Shown: piece after piece, positions 34,301 to 47,800 of the stretch | How positions within the stretch are numbered: position 1 is the first letter of the stretch | How the letters are laid out: each line of letters opens with the position of its first letter | Source: Sipunculus nudus | Lineage: Eukaryota; Annelida; Sipuncula; Golfingiida; Sipunculidae | Assembly (NCBI GenBank): GCA_026874595.1 | Contig: CM049307.1 | Location: forward strand, 59,652,870 to 59,716,869 | Reading direction: 5' to 3' | DNA: 64,000 nt | The notes under the pieces: generated by a model | The model's database searches: none | Told to the model about the DNA's origin: nothing | The model's input: the letters and a program-made list of their open reading frames with translations, nothing else | Program-made: the position numbers and the translations under genes

Positions 34301-37300
34301 AAAATGTTGAGTTGATCAAAAGTAATCTCATTCACAAGATATGACACCGATGACGCCGACAGACCAAACACTATATACCCCCCCCATGGGAGGGGAGACA
34401 TAATTATAGTTGATATCCAAACCCAAGGTTCTGCCTTGTTCACATTAAGTTTAACCCAACTTCCTATCATTAAATTTATTTCAGCATATCAAACATTCAA
34501 TTAAATTCAATTTTCATCATGCTGGTACCTTGAGTTACAGGAACTTACTAACAGTGATCCATCTGAAAGGGTCCCTTTTACTGGTTTATTCCAGAGCAAT
34601 TTACTAACCAGGATGCCATTCAACTCATTTTAACCATGTTAATGGCTTGTAGAAACTATTAATATCAGATGTTTCTTTACATTGAAGGATCAAAAATATT
34701 CAATGCGTAGATAAGAGAACATCTGAAAATACAGATATGATACTGTAATATATTAGTGCACAGGTGTGTCATTAAATTCTTGTGAGACTGGTATGACAGC
34801 ATCTCTGTATGACAATAACTGGTTAACCCTGCACCAAGTGAGGGTTATTGTTTTCACTTGATTCTGTGTGTGTGTGTGTGTATATGCATGTCTGTATTAT
34901 ACCTGGACTGTATATTGGATATTATTGAAATTTATAATACAGGTTGGTATTGTGAAAGTGTCCACTAAGTTCAATTTTGGTGTAAACCAAAGCACAAATA
35001 ACCTCGGAATGAGTATTTTACAGGTTCTTATAGCACATTTCACCACTTGCACTTGTTGCATGTGAGCATACAGCCATCTGTTGAGTGTGATCCGTTATGT
35101 CACAGGCACACTGACCCACACACCGTTTCCCTGAAAGATGTCAGTAAACCAATGCATGTCATGGGGGGGGGGGCATGGTTGTTGGTAGTTATGTTTATAG
35201 TCAAGGACAACAATACCATGATGTCCAGGGTGTTTTTCAAAATATTTTTAGTTAAAAAGCTCCCAGGAATAACTGTTACACAGGTTTAATTAACATTTCA
35301 TGCCACCAAACCAACCTTGAACACAATCTGCAAATCAGGTTTTGCATCCAAATAGCAGATGCTTTTTTAATATGACTTTGTTCTTCTAACTGTACTGGAC
35401 CATACCTGCTTCAGCCACATGGTCTGCTGCTTCCTTGGTGATAATGCTGCTGTACCTTGCTGCTGCTGCTGCTGGTAAGCCTGCTGGATCTCCTCCTGTA
35501 GCTCTGGAGGCAGCGCCTGCATGAAGCTCTCATCAAGCTGAAAATAGGATCAAAGTCACTTGGAATTATGGCTGTTCTGTTTAAGACTGCCTTGCTATGC
35601 ATACAGGATGCAACTTGTATTTTCAAAATTGAAACGATACTTCTCTGGTTGAGATATTAGACACATTATGCATCTCATAATATTTCCAAAAATGGTTACT
35701 ATAAAGCCATTTAATGTTTTATACCTTTTTTTCAATTTTAATGCTAATTCAACTACATATATGTACATCTGCAGGTTTCCAATTCTGTTTCAGACTACGT
35801 GACAGGGCAGTATCACATGCTTTCTCTCATTTTATATCCTGGTGTTAACCAGGCCTGGTGACTCCTACACCTGCGGGCACTGGGTGCGTAAACATTCCCA
35901 TTGGTGGTTCATACCACCGTTGGGCACAGCCTTCCCAATAATCCTGCAGGGTGCTCACCCTTGATGGGGGCCGACCATGAAAAATCTCCCCTTTTCGGCT
36001 GAGATTCAAACTCACAATCTCCCAGCTTTGAGTCCTGCACTCCACTCCCGAGTCATTGAAGCCAGTGATGTTTTATACCTTGCTTTTACTTATTCAGTGA
36101 ATCATTTTTGTGCAATAATAACTGGACGTCAACTTTAGAGTCTGCATTTCAGCTTCACTTTAATTTTACATTAAATTGATTAAAGTAAATTAATTTGAAA
36201 AATTTGAGTAAAAACTTAAAAATCTGAATTTTCTTTTACCTGTGACATGGGAGGCAGCTGAACATGTCCTGTATCTTTGCTAGGGCTCTCTGATGAAGAG
36301 CCAGGTGCAGTGGATGTAGTCATTTGCTGTGGACCAGTAACTACCAAATCTGACCAATGAGAACAGCCAGGCTGAGTTGAACCAGTACAATTTGGGTGCT
36401 CTGCAGGGGCTGTTGGGACAGCTGGGGGCTTCTTTGGTAGTGCTGCCATTATCTGTGACCTGATATCTGCAGGAAGCTCCTTTAATACCTCCATATCAAC
36501 CTGAATTAATAAAATTTTAATGAGTATTGATTTTTACCAATGTCAAAATAGTTTGTTTCCATCTATACAGTTCTAAATGTAGAAACCATGTACACAGACA
36601 AATAACCATAATTTGGAAATGTTTCAGCAGAATAAAACAATGCACTGGAAATAATAATATACACTGATTTTTCATAGTTAAAAAAAATTAATAGCTCACA
36701 CCCACATCATTTTCTGAAAAAAAATGTCTGAAAACCATATTTTTTGGCCTAAAGATTACTTTATTTATCAGCTGCTACTAATTTTACCCATATTAAAATC
36801 AAGTCCAGTAATTCATATTTGCTGGTGTAAAAATTCATTCAATCATTCATTTCGTTTGTATGCACTAATGAGCTAACTCACCTGAGATGGTGATATCAGG
36901 TACTGATCCTGGTCTGTGGGTGGCTTGGTTTGTGGAGTGCTGTTCTGTAGAGCAGACTGCCCTCTAGTGGGGAATGTGGGCTTAAGTCCAGCTGGTGGAG
37001 TCTTGGGACTTGTTGGGGACATTGTGAGTGATGGAAGCTTTGGTAGTGGAGGGGCACTGGCAGAGGGTGGATGTTTCCTGTAAAATCATTAAGATATTAA
37101 ATACTACATTGTCTTATTAGAACATTAAATTCTTAGTGTCATCTCAGCCATCTGGCATTACATGGTGTACAACCAGCAAACTAGCGCCTTACAGTGTCTT
37201 TACATCTTGCATCAATTACCACACTGTCAGGCTCATTGAGGATGCAAAACATTGCCTCATTTTTGACAATGCTTCATGACCCCCAAGCTGCTGTCACTTG

Positions 37301-38758
37301 ACATAAATAAGACCAATCATTAGCCTTTTTTGGTATACTTTCTCACAACACCTCCATATGTGAGAAAAATTCCATTTTAATTCAGCATATAGGTAAATCC
37401 CTCTGCATGTTTGTTGAATTTCTGACTGCATGAATAAACACAATGGTGAACCAAGATAGCTGCAAAATTCATCTGTCAGTTTGGCAATAACACTGACAAC
37501 TACTACAGTAAACCCCTAAAAAACTCCAAAGTCATCATAAATGAAAAAGAAATTTGCTTGATATTGTATATGTGTGTTTGTGTGTGTGTGAATTGCGCTG
37601 TGAATCCGACCATCGGAGAATTTTGGCGCTACATAAATACTATATATTATTATTATTATTATAAAAGTGTGTATTCGTGACAGGATATTTTGCAGATTAC
37701 TTCCCTACACATCATATTTTGATGCTCTACGGCAATTTTGCTCATCATGAACTGTGAACTTTCAAATATATTCCATAATTCACATTGTTCATCATCACAA
37801 GCCAATCAAATAATGTTTGGTCCATCATATGATTTAGGTAATGATATCAGCATTAGTCTTTTATACAGGCACAAGGTGGCTCCTCCAGAGTAACTACGTT
37901 CAATACTTTCAGTAGCACATTTTATTCAGTAACATTAACTGATACAGCACATCGTGAAATAATACTTCCTATTAAATAATTATTTTTAGCACCACTGGAT
38001 GTCTCCTAGCTTGGCACACATATACTTCAGATATATCTGATGGGGATTACTAATATTTATACAGGTAAAACACTGTGAGTTAAATGTTAAATTGCAACAG
38101 CCATGTGTCGCCCGGGTGTGGGCACATCCATGATAGTAAACGTGTTTACAATCTACTGACTCATGTCACAACTGATAGTGCATAAACACAACCTGGCCCT
38201 TTGAAGGTACACTATATATATATATATTTTTTGTAGTTAAGCTAAAATAAAATGAAACAAATTGAGAATGAAAAGATAACTGGATTCCAACCTTTCCCAT
38301 TCTTTGATCACAGCTTTGGGTGTTTCTGTTTTCTTTCTTCCTACATTATTAGAGAGCGACACCACATCTGTCTTATCTTGTCTTGCTGTAGCAAACTGCA
38401 GTATACTTTGTAGACCAGAGTTCTTCCCTTCACCAATCGGTGTCTCCAGCTTACTCATGGATATTCCAATCTGAGCAAATATATATAGATTTATGTACTA
38501 CCGTAATGTCTACTTGAATTCGTACAGGAAAAAATAATTATTTTTCTCAGTGTGTTAATTATTATATGTAAAATATGACAAATTAGAATATTGCAGGAGT
38601 GAAGATCACCTGAGAATCGGCGGTGGGCGATAATAGAGGATGTACGGCAACCCTCATGTTAATTATTATTTAACACTTGTTCGGGAATATATGTGAGCGC
38701 TGCTGGTGACGATAAAGATATCCATTATATCCTGTAACTGGCATTTTATAAACCAGTG

Positions 38759-38854
<96 letters not shown>

Positions 38855-41800
38855 ATACAGGGTTTTAGCCGCGCCGCACGGGGGTAACCGGGACGGCCTG
38901 TACTGCCGGCGGGAACAAACTAAACTAAACATTTGTAACCCACAGACCGGCACAAAAGTTCATAAAGATCGTCAAAAAATCCAGCTACCGGCAATGGAAC
39001 TTCAGTAATTTATTACCCTAAACTGTTAAATTTGTACCTCATTAGTATGTTTACAAATTTATTTGATCACGGCTATGGTGCAAAAAGATTTGACAGGAGT
39101 CACTGATCACCTTAATATTACACATCAAATAAATTACTGGTAAACAAACAAGCAATGATCTTCGAAGGGTTGCACAGTTTGGACATGAAAGGAAAACATC
39201 ATTAGCCAGAAGTCTCTCACGGCGTACATCGGTGCGTAGCATCATTAGCGGTAAGAAAATAGGCTATTGTTTTGTAATAATTCATGGCAACATTTAATTC
39301 ATTTATTGTATGGATTACAGAATACGCCCTAAAAAAGCAATGGTGATTTTCTCAGGGCGTTAATGAAATTTATTCCGGGTGCCACCTGGCGGCAAGTGAA
39401 CTTATTACAGCCATGAATATGTAATCTCACCATATTTATTTATATATTTCAATAAATTAAATGTTTATTTTACCCGTTTGGTAATTCCAGTGGAAAGAAA
39501 TAAATGAAAAATATATGTTTATCATATTTCTAATCTGGGACGGGGGAATAACATAAAAGGGGGAAAAAATGTGATAGGTTTGAACCAGGGGTATAAGGTT
39601 ATCATTCTCTCTGTTCATGCGCCTCTAACCAATCGGCCACAGAAGCCAATACAAGCAACGAAGTTTTTATTTGGGAGATTCCAATAAGATTCATACAGCG
39701 GGGTAAAAAAAAAATAAATCATTTCACGGACTTTACCGGCATTTATCAAATAAAAACTCTGGAAGACAGCGGTATATCCTTTGTAGCTGCGGTTCAAAGC
39801 ACTCTGACGATCTCCATTTAACCTTTGATGTCTTGCAACACCAGATCATGCCTGTGATCAGTGGTCCGTGCGAGGTTTGTCCCGAGTGGATTACCAGTAT
39901 ATGATCATCACCTAATGTGATTTTTTTCCCCACTTACAAATCCTTCTTATTCTATTATTAAGGAAACAAAATATTATCGATTAAAACACATTTTTTACCT
40001 CGAGTTCTACTGTTCAAATCACATTCATGTTGTAACAAGTCTGAAGCAAAGATGGCTCATCGGTATCAATTAAGTGACAGTTTTTCCTATTTACAAACAT
40101 GAAGTCGCAAATCTGATAAAATTGTTCCGATAAATTATCATGTTACTGCCACGCACTTGGACATAAAGATGTCTTGTTATCAGGTGAACAGCGTCGAAAT
40201 TTGATTCTTCTCAGTATGCAAAGCCGTTTTAATCATAGCAACAATTATGGTTCATACGGACCGCCGGTGGTCACCGGCAATAGCTAATATCGGCACAGTA
40301 TGTTGGTGTACGAATTCATATATGTATTATAGAAAAATATGTTTCAGGAAATTTATAGTGTGCGAACTAATGAAGGATACGAACTAATGTAGACATTACG
40401 GTAGTTTCTGTAGTTTGCTGTTACTGTTAGTATAAACTTATGGCAGCAGATGGCAGCAGCAGTAGCAGTTCTCAGCTAAACACACAGTATCCGTTAAATT
40501 GTTTGGCAGATACAATTAAAATAATACTTATAATACTTCAACTCCAAAAATGTTATATATATATGTTTATATAAACAGACAGACAGGCACATAAAGACAA
40601 ACAGACAGACACAGAGACAAATAGGCCCATGAGACAGACAGACACAGAGACAAACAGGCACATGGAAACAAACAGACACACAGAGACTAACAAGCACATG
40701 GAGACAAACAGACACATGAGACCGACAGACACACAAAGACAAACAGAGATAACTGAACCAAGTTTTTAGATCTATAATGATGCGTGTGTACTCACTCCAC
40801 GCAGGTCATCTGGTGGAAGTTTCAGTGACTTCAGTAGGCTGCAGCTTTCTTTGGCTATGACCTTGGGGTCATCAGTTGCTATTGGCAAAGTGGAGGACTT
40901 CACAACATTGTCACAAACACCATGTCCTGCACAACAAATACATTATTACAGGGAGGTTAACCAACAACACAATGCTGAAAATTACACAGAAGTCAACATC
41001 AGAAGTCAATAACAATGCCTGAACAGAGTTTGTAATGCTAAATCAAAAGTATTCACAATAATTAACATTTTTTAGATTCTTTAACTTACGGCAATTCGGT
41101 AGCTTCCTCAAAATATCCATATAGCTTCTTATTATAAGCTATTTATATATTACAAACCAAATTATAATGAAACAGCTGAGGGTCAAAGAATATTCAACAG
41201 TTAACAGATCACAGATCAGATAGAAAACAGTCTTGAATTACATATATGACACTTTCTTGTTTCTTCTAGTGATTGAAAAACTGACCCATAAATTTTGCAG
41301 TTTCTTTTGGCGCTCCTGGTCTCCTGACTTTGAGTTTCAGAGTGATGGTTTTGCCTTTGACCTTGACCTTTGTGAGTCTGTTATGAACCTCCTCCGCCAG
41401 TTCATACAAAAACTTCTCCACTTCTTTATCCTGTGTTAGTTATACATACAAAAAAGGAATTAGCAAGATTATGCATGTGCATCATAGTGTTAATTAACTT
41501 CTAAAACTGCAAATAATCAATCATCATACAAGTGGTATTAGAGTTCAGATTACAAGTCTTTGTTTTTCTATCTTTATAGATTTAAATCACAATATCAAAT
41601 TTGTCATTCCACTGCCTCCACACATCAATAATGATGAGCAATGCAACAGCCCCTTCCATTTGTTTGATAGTGCAACGGTTAGTCTATCAGATGCCAATTA
41701 ACTTATTTCTGGCCAGTGATGTTTCACCTTTCATGCGCTGGGCCACTGGCAATTACTAAATGCAGGATGTTACATGTTGGATATATTGTCAAGGTACTGA

Positions 41801-44800
41801 TACAGGGACATCTGATGATACTAATATGATATAAACGTTGTATCTCGATGCAACAGGGCCATGACAATCGAGTGGTAAAACGCTCGACTATCTCTGTTGG
41901 TGATTTGGGTTCGATTTCCAGGGTTGTCATGAGAGTGGGTTGTAGTGGCCCTTCCAAGCCCTGTAGTTTTTTCCTGGTCCAGCGGTTTCCTACACCCTTA
42001 CAGACCACCCAATGCCACCATCCAAGCCCTGGAGAGTGCCTTATATTAGCTATAACAGCTAATGGTGCAATCCATATAAAATAAAGTTTATATTAATCAT
42101 TATAGCCCTAGTTCCTACCATGGTGAACCTGATTCCATAATTAATCTCTGCAGAGACAGTTTTTCTCTCTTTCTCTATTTTGATTGGTCGATCATCTTGG
42201 CCCCGGCAGGAGTTGTGCAGAGACTGTCCCGCCTTTGGACCAAACTCTTTCTGTAGAGTACTCAAAGATATCAGCTGTAGCTCTCCACAGGTCTTGGCTC
42301 CTAATGCTGTCAATCTATTCGTGATGCTCCACCCAACACCTGAAATAAACCAATCAGGAACATAATTCTTCACATTTTTGGACTAAGATAGAATTTTAAT
42401 ATTTCCACTTCCAAGAAAGACCAGTGCTGTAATTATACAGCTGTCAATAGGTTAAAGAAAGGCTTAACTGAGGTTTGCAAAGGCACAAAACAAAATAAAT
42501 GTATTTACAATGAAAAGTCTTGAGACCAACATCTTATACTGGGTGTATAATATTTCAAACATATATTAAAAGCATCATATTTTAAAAAATGTTTGGGTTT
42601 TGCTATATACACCTATCCAAACATGAATTAATGCATCTGTAATGGTTAACTGCATATTATATAATTATTTCTATTTGGCAACCTCCCCTTAAATCTAACT
42701 CCAAATATTAACTATAAGAACCTAAAAAATATGTTGATCTCCATCCATCACATACATACAAGTCATTTCGTATGCTGTTTGTTTGTTGTCTAACTGTTGC
42801 TGACCAACATGAGGACACTGAGCAAAATGTCTGATGTCGAGTGCATAGCTACACTGCTTATACAGTGGTAACATTTCATTCCTTCCAAATCATTGCACGT
42901 ACCAACTGCTTGCAAAGGCTGCCTTTGCTGTATACAGCCACAATAGTGCTGGCCTTTTGTGAGAATATTCCAACCAATAAGAGTGGAGTATTGCTGGTTT
43001 CTGCCAAAGTTTCTTAATTTAAACCTGCAATACCATGCTCTCACTGGTTGAAATTAATGTAAGAGGGCCACTGGGTAAGGACTGTGGCATTTATCTAACA
43101 GTGACGGTTATATAACCAGTTTATTTTAATACATATAATGATAAAGCTATCATCTGCTCATTTTTACCTGGCAAATCAGACACCTTCTTGTCCTGCATGA
43201 AGACCTCCACTGTTTTGGGTTCCAAATAGAACTGTCCATTTGGCTTGGCTTTACGAGTGGCTAACTTAGCCTGCAGGATGTTAGAACCTGTAGAGAATGA
43301 GAATGCATCACTTAAGCACCTTTAATTTACTTGTGAAGTATAATCCAATCTACATGAGAATTTGATAAGAGCATAAAATTTAGATCGAATATCAAAGTGA
43401 TGTAGGTCAGTTAAAGACTAAACTCACTAAAGGGCTGCTGAATTAATTTGTAAGGTATTTATCAAGAACTGAAAATTCTGTAATCATTATGAGAAGCACC
43501 AGGATGAAAATGCCTATTTATACTAATGACTGTGTTTGATTTTTTTTAACTTATATCACCTGAAGTACATATTTGTTCATGCAAATACTGTAAATATGAA
43601 AATCAAAATTACTGATGTAACAATCAATTACTGTATTGTCTATAATTATATTATACAGTAACATATGAAATTGTATAACTGAGCATCATTAAAACTATGT
43701 TACTATGCTAATCCTGTAATTTGTATACCTAGGCCTGCTGAGCAGTTGCATTGAGTCTTATCTTTTATCAATTGACGTAACAGCAAGGCAAACTCAAGAG
43801 GGCTGGCACCAGTGTCTGCCAGCAAGTCAGTGCAGTCAACCAGCATCTCATCGCAGCTGACAGCCTCAATATCATGGGTGAAACTAAGGAAGGGTAAATA
43901 ATTAGGAACATGAATTATTTATAATACAAAATTAATACTAACTACCGTATTTCATCTAATTGTTCGACCATAAAAAAAATAAATAAATTTTACAGAGGTC
44001 GATTAAATGGAGGATAATTAGAAATTAGTACCTTGCAAATCACGTCATGGTCGAATAAATAGAATCGCTTTTATGTATGGGTTCGTCAGCCATCACCTCA
44101 GTTCATGGTCTTGTCTCTCGTATTGTCCATTACAGCTATATCTTTATGTGTGCTATTAAATCCCGTCATGTGACAATATAATAGGTTACAAAATAAATGT
44201 TATCCATTATATAAGGGAGCTGTTTCTTAAGTTCAACTGTATTAATTCCATTCAAATGGCGAGTTACGGGCGTTCATACATTACTGTGGTGGACATATGA
44301 ATCGGTGATTTGCCGTCGTACGGTGGGCGATATTATAGCTTTTAAGACAAATTTGGTTTATTATCTTGTCAGATCTTCTCAAAAATATCATAAATAAGAC
44401 CAGTAAATTTCACAAGATTTTAATCGTATTTTAAAGAAATACAAAATACAAACATCCTGCTCACCGTGTTTGTAAGAAAACAAATATTCACAGCATGCTC
44501 AACGTATTTGTCAGTTATAAATACAAAGTGATGAATGCAAACTACGTTTCACAGCATACCTATTGTGTTTGTCAAGACACTGTGTTATGTAAATGAGGTT
44601 CTTATATAAAAACAAAAAGGAATAGTGAGAGAATATGTTGGTACAAAGGGGCTGAGGAAGCTTTAATAGCGAGTTTGGTTATAATAACGCCTGTTGTCCA
44701 AACACAGACATGGGACATGATTTCCCGGCCAAGTGTTCCCGTTGCACAAACATCGATTAACATGAAAGGCGATAGTTTCCCCTTTGACCACTACCGTGTA

Positions 44801-47800
44801 ATCTTGGTCAGACCGTGTAGGAGGGTAAACTGTGACCAGTCGGTAATTAGTGAGCCAATTTTCATTGAACGTAATTAACGGTGGGGCATCAGAAGCACCT
44901 AATAGGGCAAGACGTTCTCTAAACACTGCTTCATTACATATTTCATGACTCATTTAATTGATATCGTGATCAACACACTGAGGTAAGATTTTCATTTTCA
45001 GCTGACTGCATGCAGATTTGTTTTTTTTAACTCGCATATTTCCACACAATGTAACTGTACCGGTATTCAGAATTACTGAAATCATGAATGAAAATGCTCA
45101 ATACTGACTCGATAATACGCGAAGTATAGAACCGTGTCTCTAGCGGTCCATAGAGAAACACAATCAGTCTCTCTCTCTCTCTCATTTATATATAACAATG
45201 GTAAATAAAAATAAGGATTATAAAATTTAATGATAATTCTTTTCACTTTTGAACCGTAGTGGTAAGAAAATTCGCACATGTTTTTTTTTGTTTCATTTAT
45301 AACGATGCATTTATTAAATCTCAAATAAGTTAGATCATTCATACGAGACTGAAGGGACGCAAAACGAGTAGTGTCAAGGCTGAATCCAATAAATCACATA
45401 ATTTATGCTTATAAGTACGGTACTTTTTTCAGAGGGTTCCTCTCGATTAATATTTATTTAAGCGCTACTGGTTGTTGTTTAAGTCTGTTCCCATTTCCCA
45501 TGTCCCATGCTGCTTTGCGCGTGGCCTGTGAGTTTGTGTTCATGGGCGAGCAATTTACGCCCCAAACGACCAAGGGTGCCAGCCAAGAGATATGAATGCC
45601 GTGAATACAGCATTATTTTATAATTAACATGATTATCTTATGTCAGTTATCAACTACTATCGAGCGAGTGTTAGAGATATCTTTTCGTCATCAAACGTCA
45701 ATGTTTGGCGTATTTACGGCAACAAGGTCAGGGGTCAGAGCTGACAGTCATGAGCCATTTTAAACGTCGCTATAATGCGATCACCTTTGCGCAGTTTGTT
45801 AAAAGTATTAAAGAAAATCACATTTTTATAATGTAGAAGACGCCTTTACATTTGTCCTGATGAATGAAACAAACACCAAATACAGTATGTTACATATATT
45901 CCTTTATTTTATTCATCAGTCACTTACCTTACTGGATATGACTGGTCTCTTTCGACACCATGTCCGCCAGTTTGGACATGATTCAGTGAGATGAAAAACT
46001 TTTCAAGCAGTCGGAAATTAGAGGAAATTTAGAAATTAATAACCTTGAATATTTTTGGAGGTCGTATAAATAGAGGGATCGAACAATTGGATGAAATACG
46101 GTAGTAATTTGAACACAGAGAGTGCAAGTCTCCCCCAAGACAGCTCATTACCCCAAACTGGCATTGTCAGAAATGCGTGTAGGACTATCACTGAACATTA
46201 AAGCACACTGACAATGAGCGCCATCTAGTGGCAACAAAGTTAACAAGGCAGCTCATTAGCCCCAAATGGCATTGGTCAGACATTTCTGGATCCAAATGTG
46301 ATCTGGATCACCTCAAAATTCAATCAATTTTTCCTTTTATCATTGCCGGATTTCTCTTAAAATATCACCTGTTCAAATCTTTTTGAGTAATGTTGACAAA
46401 AAAAACTAAGCCCAGAAAAATATTATCCCAGCCGCTTGGCCGAGGTAAAGATATTAAAAATTGAGAGGCATGAAGAAAGTTAGAGCACAACACATACACA
46501 TTCGACAAAAAATCTTATCCACCATAATCAACATTTAATATAGATATTTCAGTTAATTCTCTATTTGATGTTCATTATTATGTTTAAATTCTAACAGCAG
46601 AAGATAATATTCTTAAGCATATTTTAAAACAACTTCACCCTTGTATTTATATCATTACCTTGCTACAGTGTCATACAGCAGCTGTGAAACTTCACGGTAG
46701 CCAACAAAATCATATGGAATGGCCACCAGGTCTGGACACAGCTTCTTGGCTGAACCCATAAACATGCCATTCTTAACACCAGCCTGCAGTGAAAAAATTA
46801 AATATATAAACACATAAGCGTTTTGTTGTTGACATGAAATTAACCAACAACCAAATTTTATTTTTATATCAAAGAGGTATTCACATATGAATGGAGATTT
46901 ACATGGTTCTCATGATAATCGTCACAAGCAAAGGTGATAAAAAAAACAAAAAGCCTGTTATATGTCAAACAGCATTTCTCATAAAACAAGGCCTACAGGC
47001 CTAATGCCAACCTGTGCATTGGGAAATACACCAGGTATAATGCTTCAATGCTGGACCATTACCTTTTATGTATATGAACAATGCAAGTACTAAAGATTTT
47101 GAATAAGAAACAATTACACAAACATCACTGCTGAAATTCTGGCATGGGTGCACACAACACAAAAACGATTGTAGCTGGCACCACCAGTCTTGTATACTTC
47201 GAAGCTATCAGAGATATACACATATGCCAATTTTCAGACTGATATATCAAACCCCTCCTGAGAAATAAGCAGGGACACACACTGTGCAAAAATTATTGTA
47301 GGTGGCATCACCAGTCTTGTATATGACAAAGCTATTCGATATGTATAAATATGCCCAATTTCAGACTGATATATCAAATTCCTCTGTAGAAATAAGCAGG
47401 CACATACACTGTGCAAAAGTCAATGTACGTGACACCACCTGTTTTGTAAATGAGAATACCATCAATGACGCATAGACAGGTCAAAATATCAGTCCAATAC
47501 ATCAAACTTCCCCAGAGTTTGATGCACTGGGCTGACAAAGCTTAGGTGAGTAAGGCAGTTGCCCCTGAGTGACCTGTGACAAATTGCTGCCTCAAGCTAC
47601 TGCACTGAGTGAACTCTTGACCTGCACCTGGCTAGACTGAGTGAACTTTTGACCTGTACCTGGCTGCACTGAGTGAACTCTTGACCTGTTGCATAATCTG
47701 ACACAGTTGGAAGTCTGCCAAAGCTATAAATAGATTCAGGCTGATCATTGGTGCCAAATATGATGCAGTGAGCCGTTTGCCAAAGCTATAAATAGAATGC

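Larger units (their letters stand above)
38501..40401. mobile_element. 1.9-kb inverted-repeat DNA element A (CCGTAATGTCTAC ends)
   Basis: The ends CTACCGTAATGTCTAC and, inverted, GTAGACATTACGGTAG match exactly over 16 bp, followed by related TTCGTA words. TA on both sides is the candidate target duplication. The right subterminal region repeats CGAACTAATG. Inside are a long TA run, a tRNA-like SINE head and no transposase frame, so it is non-autonomous. It shares the CTACCGTA end and an internal CGGTGGGCGAT word with the element at 43945-46101. Confidence 0.65.
38471..40795 (-). other. REV1 intron 11
   Basis: Almost entirely the inverted-repeat element at 38501-40401, plus a tandem array of GACAGACA-like units (40571-40742) before exon 11. 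Nothing else is visible. Confidence 0.75.
43884..46658 (-). other. REV1 intron 6
   Basis: 2.8 kb, of which 43945-46101 is one inverted-repeat element. The remaining ~550 bp next to exon 6 is AT-rich, with a short direct duplication of CAGCTCATTA plus CCCCAAA around 46141 and 46251. Confidence 0.75.

Noticed and set aside
38666-39008. Open frames of Tyr-Ile repeats on both strands
   Set aside because: Both are translations of a TA dinucleotide run.
40494-40742. Cys/Val/Ser-rich 82-codon minus-strand frame
   Set aside because: Produced by a GACAGACA-type tandem repeat.
41853-41930. tRNA gene
   Set aside because: A and B boxes are present but the cloverleaf does not close and a Meta-like SINE core and LINE-like tail follow.
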